Source: Candidatus Krumholzibacteriia bacterium
GTDB lineage: Bacteria; Krumholzibacteriota; Krumholzibacteriia; LZORAL124-64-63
Reading direction: 5' to 3'
DNA length: 8,262 nt
Assembly: GCA_014859985.1 (NCBI GenBank)
Contig: JACZKN010000077.1
Span: forward strand, 1-8,262
The translations under genes and the position numbers were made by a program. Positions within the stretch are counted from its first letter, which is position 1, and each line of letters opens with the position of its first letter. Below the pieces are notes generated by a model. It searched no databases, was not told the DNA's origin, and saw only the letters and a list, made by a program, of their open reading frames with translations. Positions 8,201 through 8,262 of the stretch are shown here, one piece after another.

Positions 8201-8262
8201 CGACGTGCGGGGCCGCCTGGTGCGCACCCTGGCCGACGGCCCGGCGCCGGCCGGTGCGGGCG
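5226..8262 (+). CDS. Secreted multidomain protein with FlgD-like sorting domain (copy B), 3' partial
   Basis: Tandem paralogue of copy A, read through 1012 codons without a stop or frameshift until the window ends inside the sorting domain; by comparison with copy A about 38 residues are missing. It starts MKTSALARSVGG and keeps the same signal-peptide core, the two sandwich-like regions, the Fn3-like region, the alpha/beta region (PTILFWDDAG, KDMLLTGDDLAGD) and NHPNPFNPATTI. All eight cysteines of copy A are present. Against copy A I count about 150 substitutions over 1006 shared residues (about 85% identity) and five small in-frame length differences (+1, +3, -1, +2, +1 residues). The differences cluster: the block NRYQWDDALPNA (residues 520-531) replaces SGVLDLQND, and the middle of the alpha/beta region is strongly changed, while the sequence just after it is unchanged. 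Preserved frame and domains indicate a functional gene, not a decaying copy. It has its own control element and follows a terminator, so it is probably transcribed separately. Function unknown. Confidence 0.93.
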   Translation, partial: MKTSALARSVGGLAALLVILIAAAALAAQPVAPGADQQERRLLSAGEDVVHGGQAPGSAKAATDTVLLLGPWGSGAAHNGQFQAPGGGPAWNGWTSIDLTQRTEGRWHAATDGALAGSFSAWCGTLAYGSCEVGDPEGGYGNNWNELLEWRGTVADPGASCTVDVAATIATDTEPGYDYAYVTAVKSGGGVDLWTGDGTSGPLPLALQTVYAPGDYVGENDDEVVLQFRFTSDGAWSDEDCLHSTDGAVRLDDVAITLSNGTGYAHGFEDGTLGDLVVVLPQGVGDFAQLWTNLDQPGHCGPANASPMVAFIDDGVVVPGTGGTPCISHCYGPGGFIVNNSGGLAGPDAHIHNAIESPVMAWPGPGYEGALLEFDVWEDETLGPQTPGMFYTWKVRSTTAADPAAIADESWRNRNFVHYGGPRWNRQFQPVGDLIPADASWVQVQLAVYELGWAHGWVGSDGTPAPYFDNVRLAAYPHHGPSLVANVVDLPHDTFPESGTLDLVNLGANNIRFDSGNDINRYQWDDALPNAPGDSVLVTVRPQRDGAVLVGMPRLHWSLQRNPAFDAYRTAGLPDLGWVEGWQAVNLSGNPVPNRFAFDLPDTGFLFPGDFLYYYFSATDEAGGVQQTSTLPADTTGFSDFADPMAWPPIYKLHALPTLTEVPGEPGTYTQPTILFWDDAGAVGNRDEWYMAYRNLGLVAGVDYDIYYTNAPAAGSGHGLGGRATAAQLAGYSELIYTSGVQTSFTIGDGTQSNDDESEDAQVLIAWLEQGGKDMLLTGDDLAGDLERTSGVPGSSFLQDWMGVDLVSENVLGEIGPQTAPLVQVVQPSAVLTAAEQWQGVANCQGVTAVYYGEGTLTTGSKRYDGVVPRTGAVRLAEFTDPNGALGQYPYSAATLNVRADFGARVISLPYDFQSLETVDGSGAKVEAQLPARVRFLQDVLAYFGAAGGSGAPSGVPDAGVLFAGNHPNPFNPATTISWSLPQAGHLGLEVFDVRGRLVRTLADGPAPAGAG

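Larger units (their letters stand above)
5100..8262 (+). repeat. Tandem direct repeat unit, copy B (cut by window end)
   Basis: This is the second unit of the duplication. The window stops in a stretch nearly identical to 4810-4891 of copy A, including a 49-nt and a 22-nt identical run separated by a single mismatch. A short-read assembly could easily break there, so the true array may continue. Confidence 0.88.

Noticed and set aside
5008..8262. CRISPR array or other short tandem repeats explaining the repetition
   Set aside because: The repetition is a whole-gene duplication with a ~3.35-kb period; I saw no short regularly spaced repeats.

Overview
The window is a high-GC bacterial fragment holding three plus-strand genes: the 3' part of an ABC exporter, one complete secreted multidomain protein of 1044 residues, and a second, 3'-truncated copy of that protein. 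The secreted proteins end in a FlgD-like / type-A C-terminal sorting domain (NHPNPFNPATTI, then GVYFYRL and a final K-M-x-L-I-K). That ending, with a GC-rich genome, is typical of the Fibrobacteres-Chlorobi-Bacteroidetes (FCB) superphylum and its uncultured candidate phyla (for example the Eisenbacteria/Krumholzibacteria type). This placement is inference from protein style; there is no rRNA or marker gene here.

Layout. Positions 1-69 form a perfect 29-bp inverted repeat with an 11-nt loop at the very edge of the window, probably a fold-back artefact. Positions 2-1711 carry an MsbA-type ABC exporter missing its first transmembrane segment. Positions 1712-1872 are a spacer with a weak hairpin, an AT-rich promoter-like patch and a strong Shine-Dalgarno site. 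Positions 1873-5007 encode secreted protein copy A. Positions 5008-5225 hold a good terminator hairpin and then a second version of the same upstream control region. Positions 5226-8262 encode copy B, open to the window edge; it has no stop codon in the window and should lack only about 38 residues.

Copies A and B are tandem paralogues, about 85% identical by hand count over the shared 1006 residues of A, and the duplication includes roughly 130 bp of upstream control region. Each has a signal peptide, two beta-sandwich-like regions with all eight cysteines conserved, an Fn3-like segment, an alpha/beta region resembling the class-I glutamine amidotransferase fold but without a recognisable catalytic cysteine, and the sorting domain. 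Divergence is very uneven: some 50-70-residue stretches are identical or nearly so, while one 9-versus-12-residue block and the middle of the alpha/beta region differ strongly. This looks like a diversifying family of exported or surface proteins. I cannot assign a function, and nothing beyond proximity links the ABC exporter to it.
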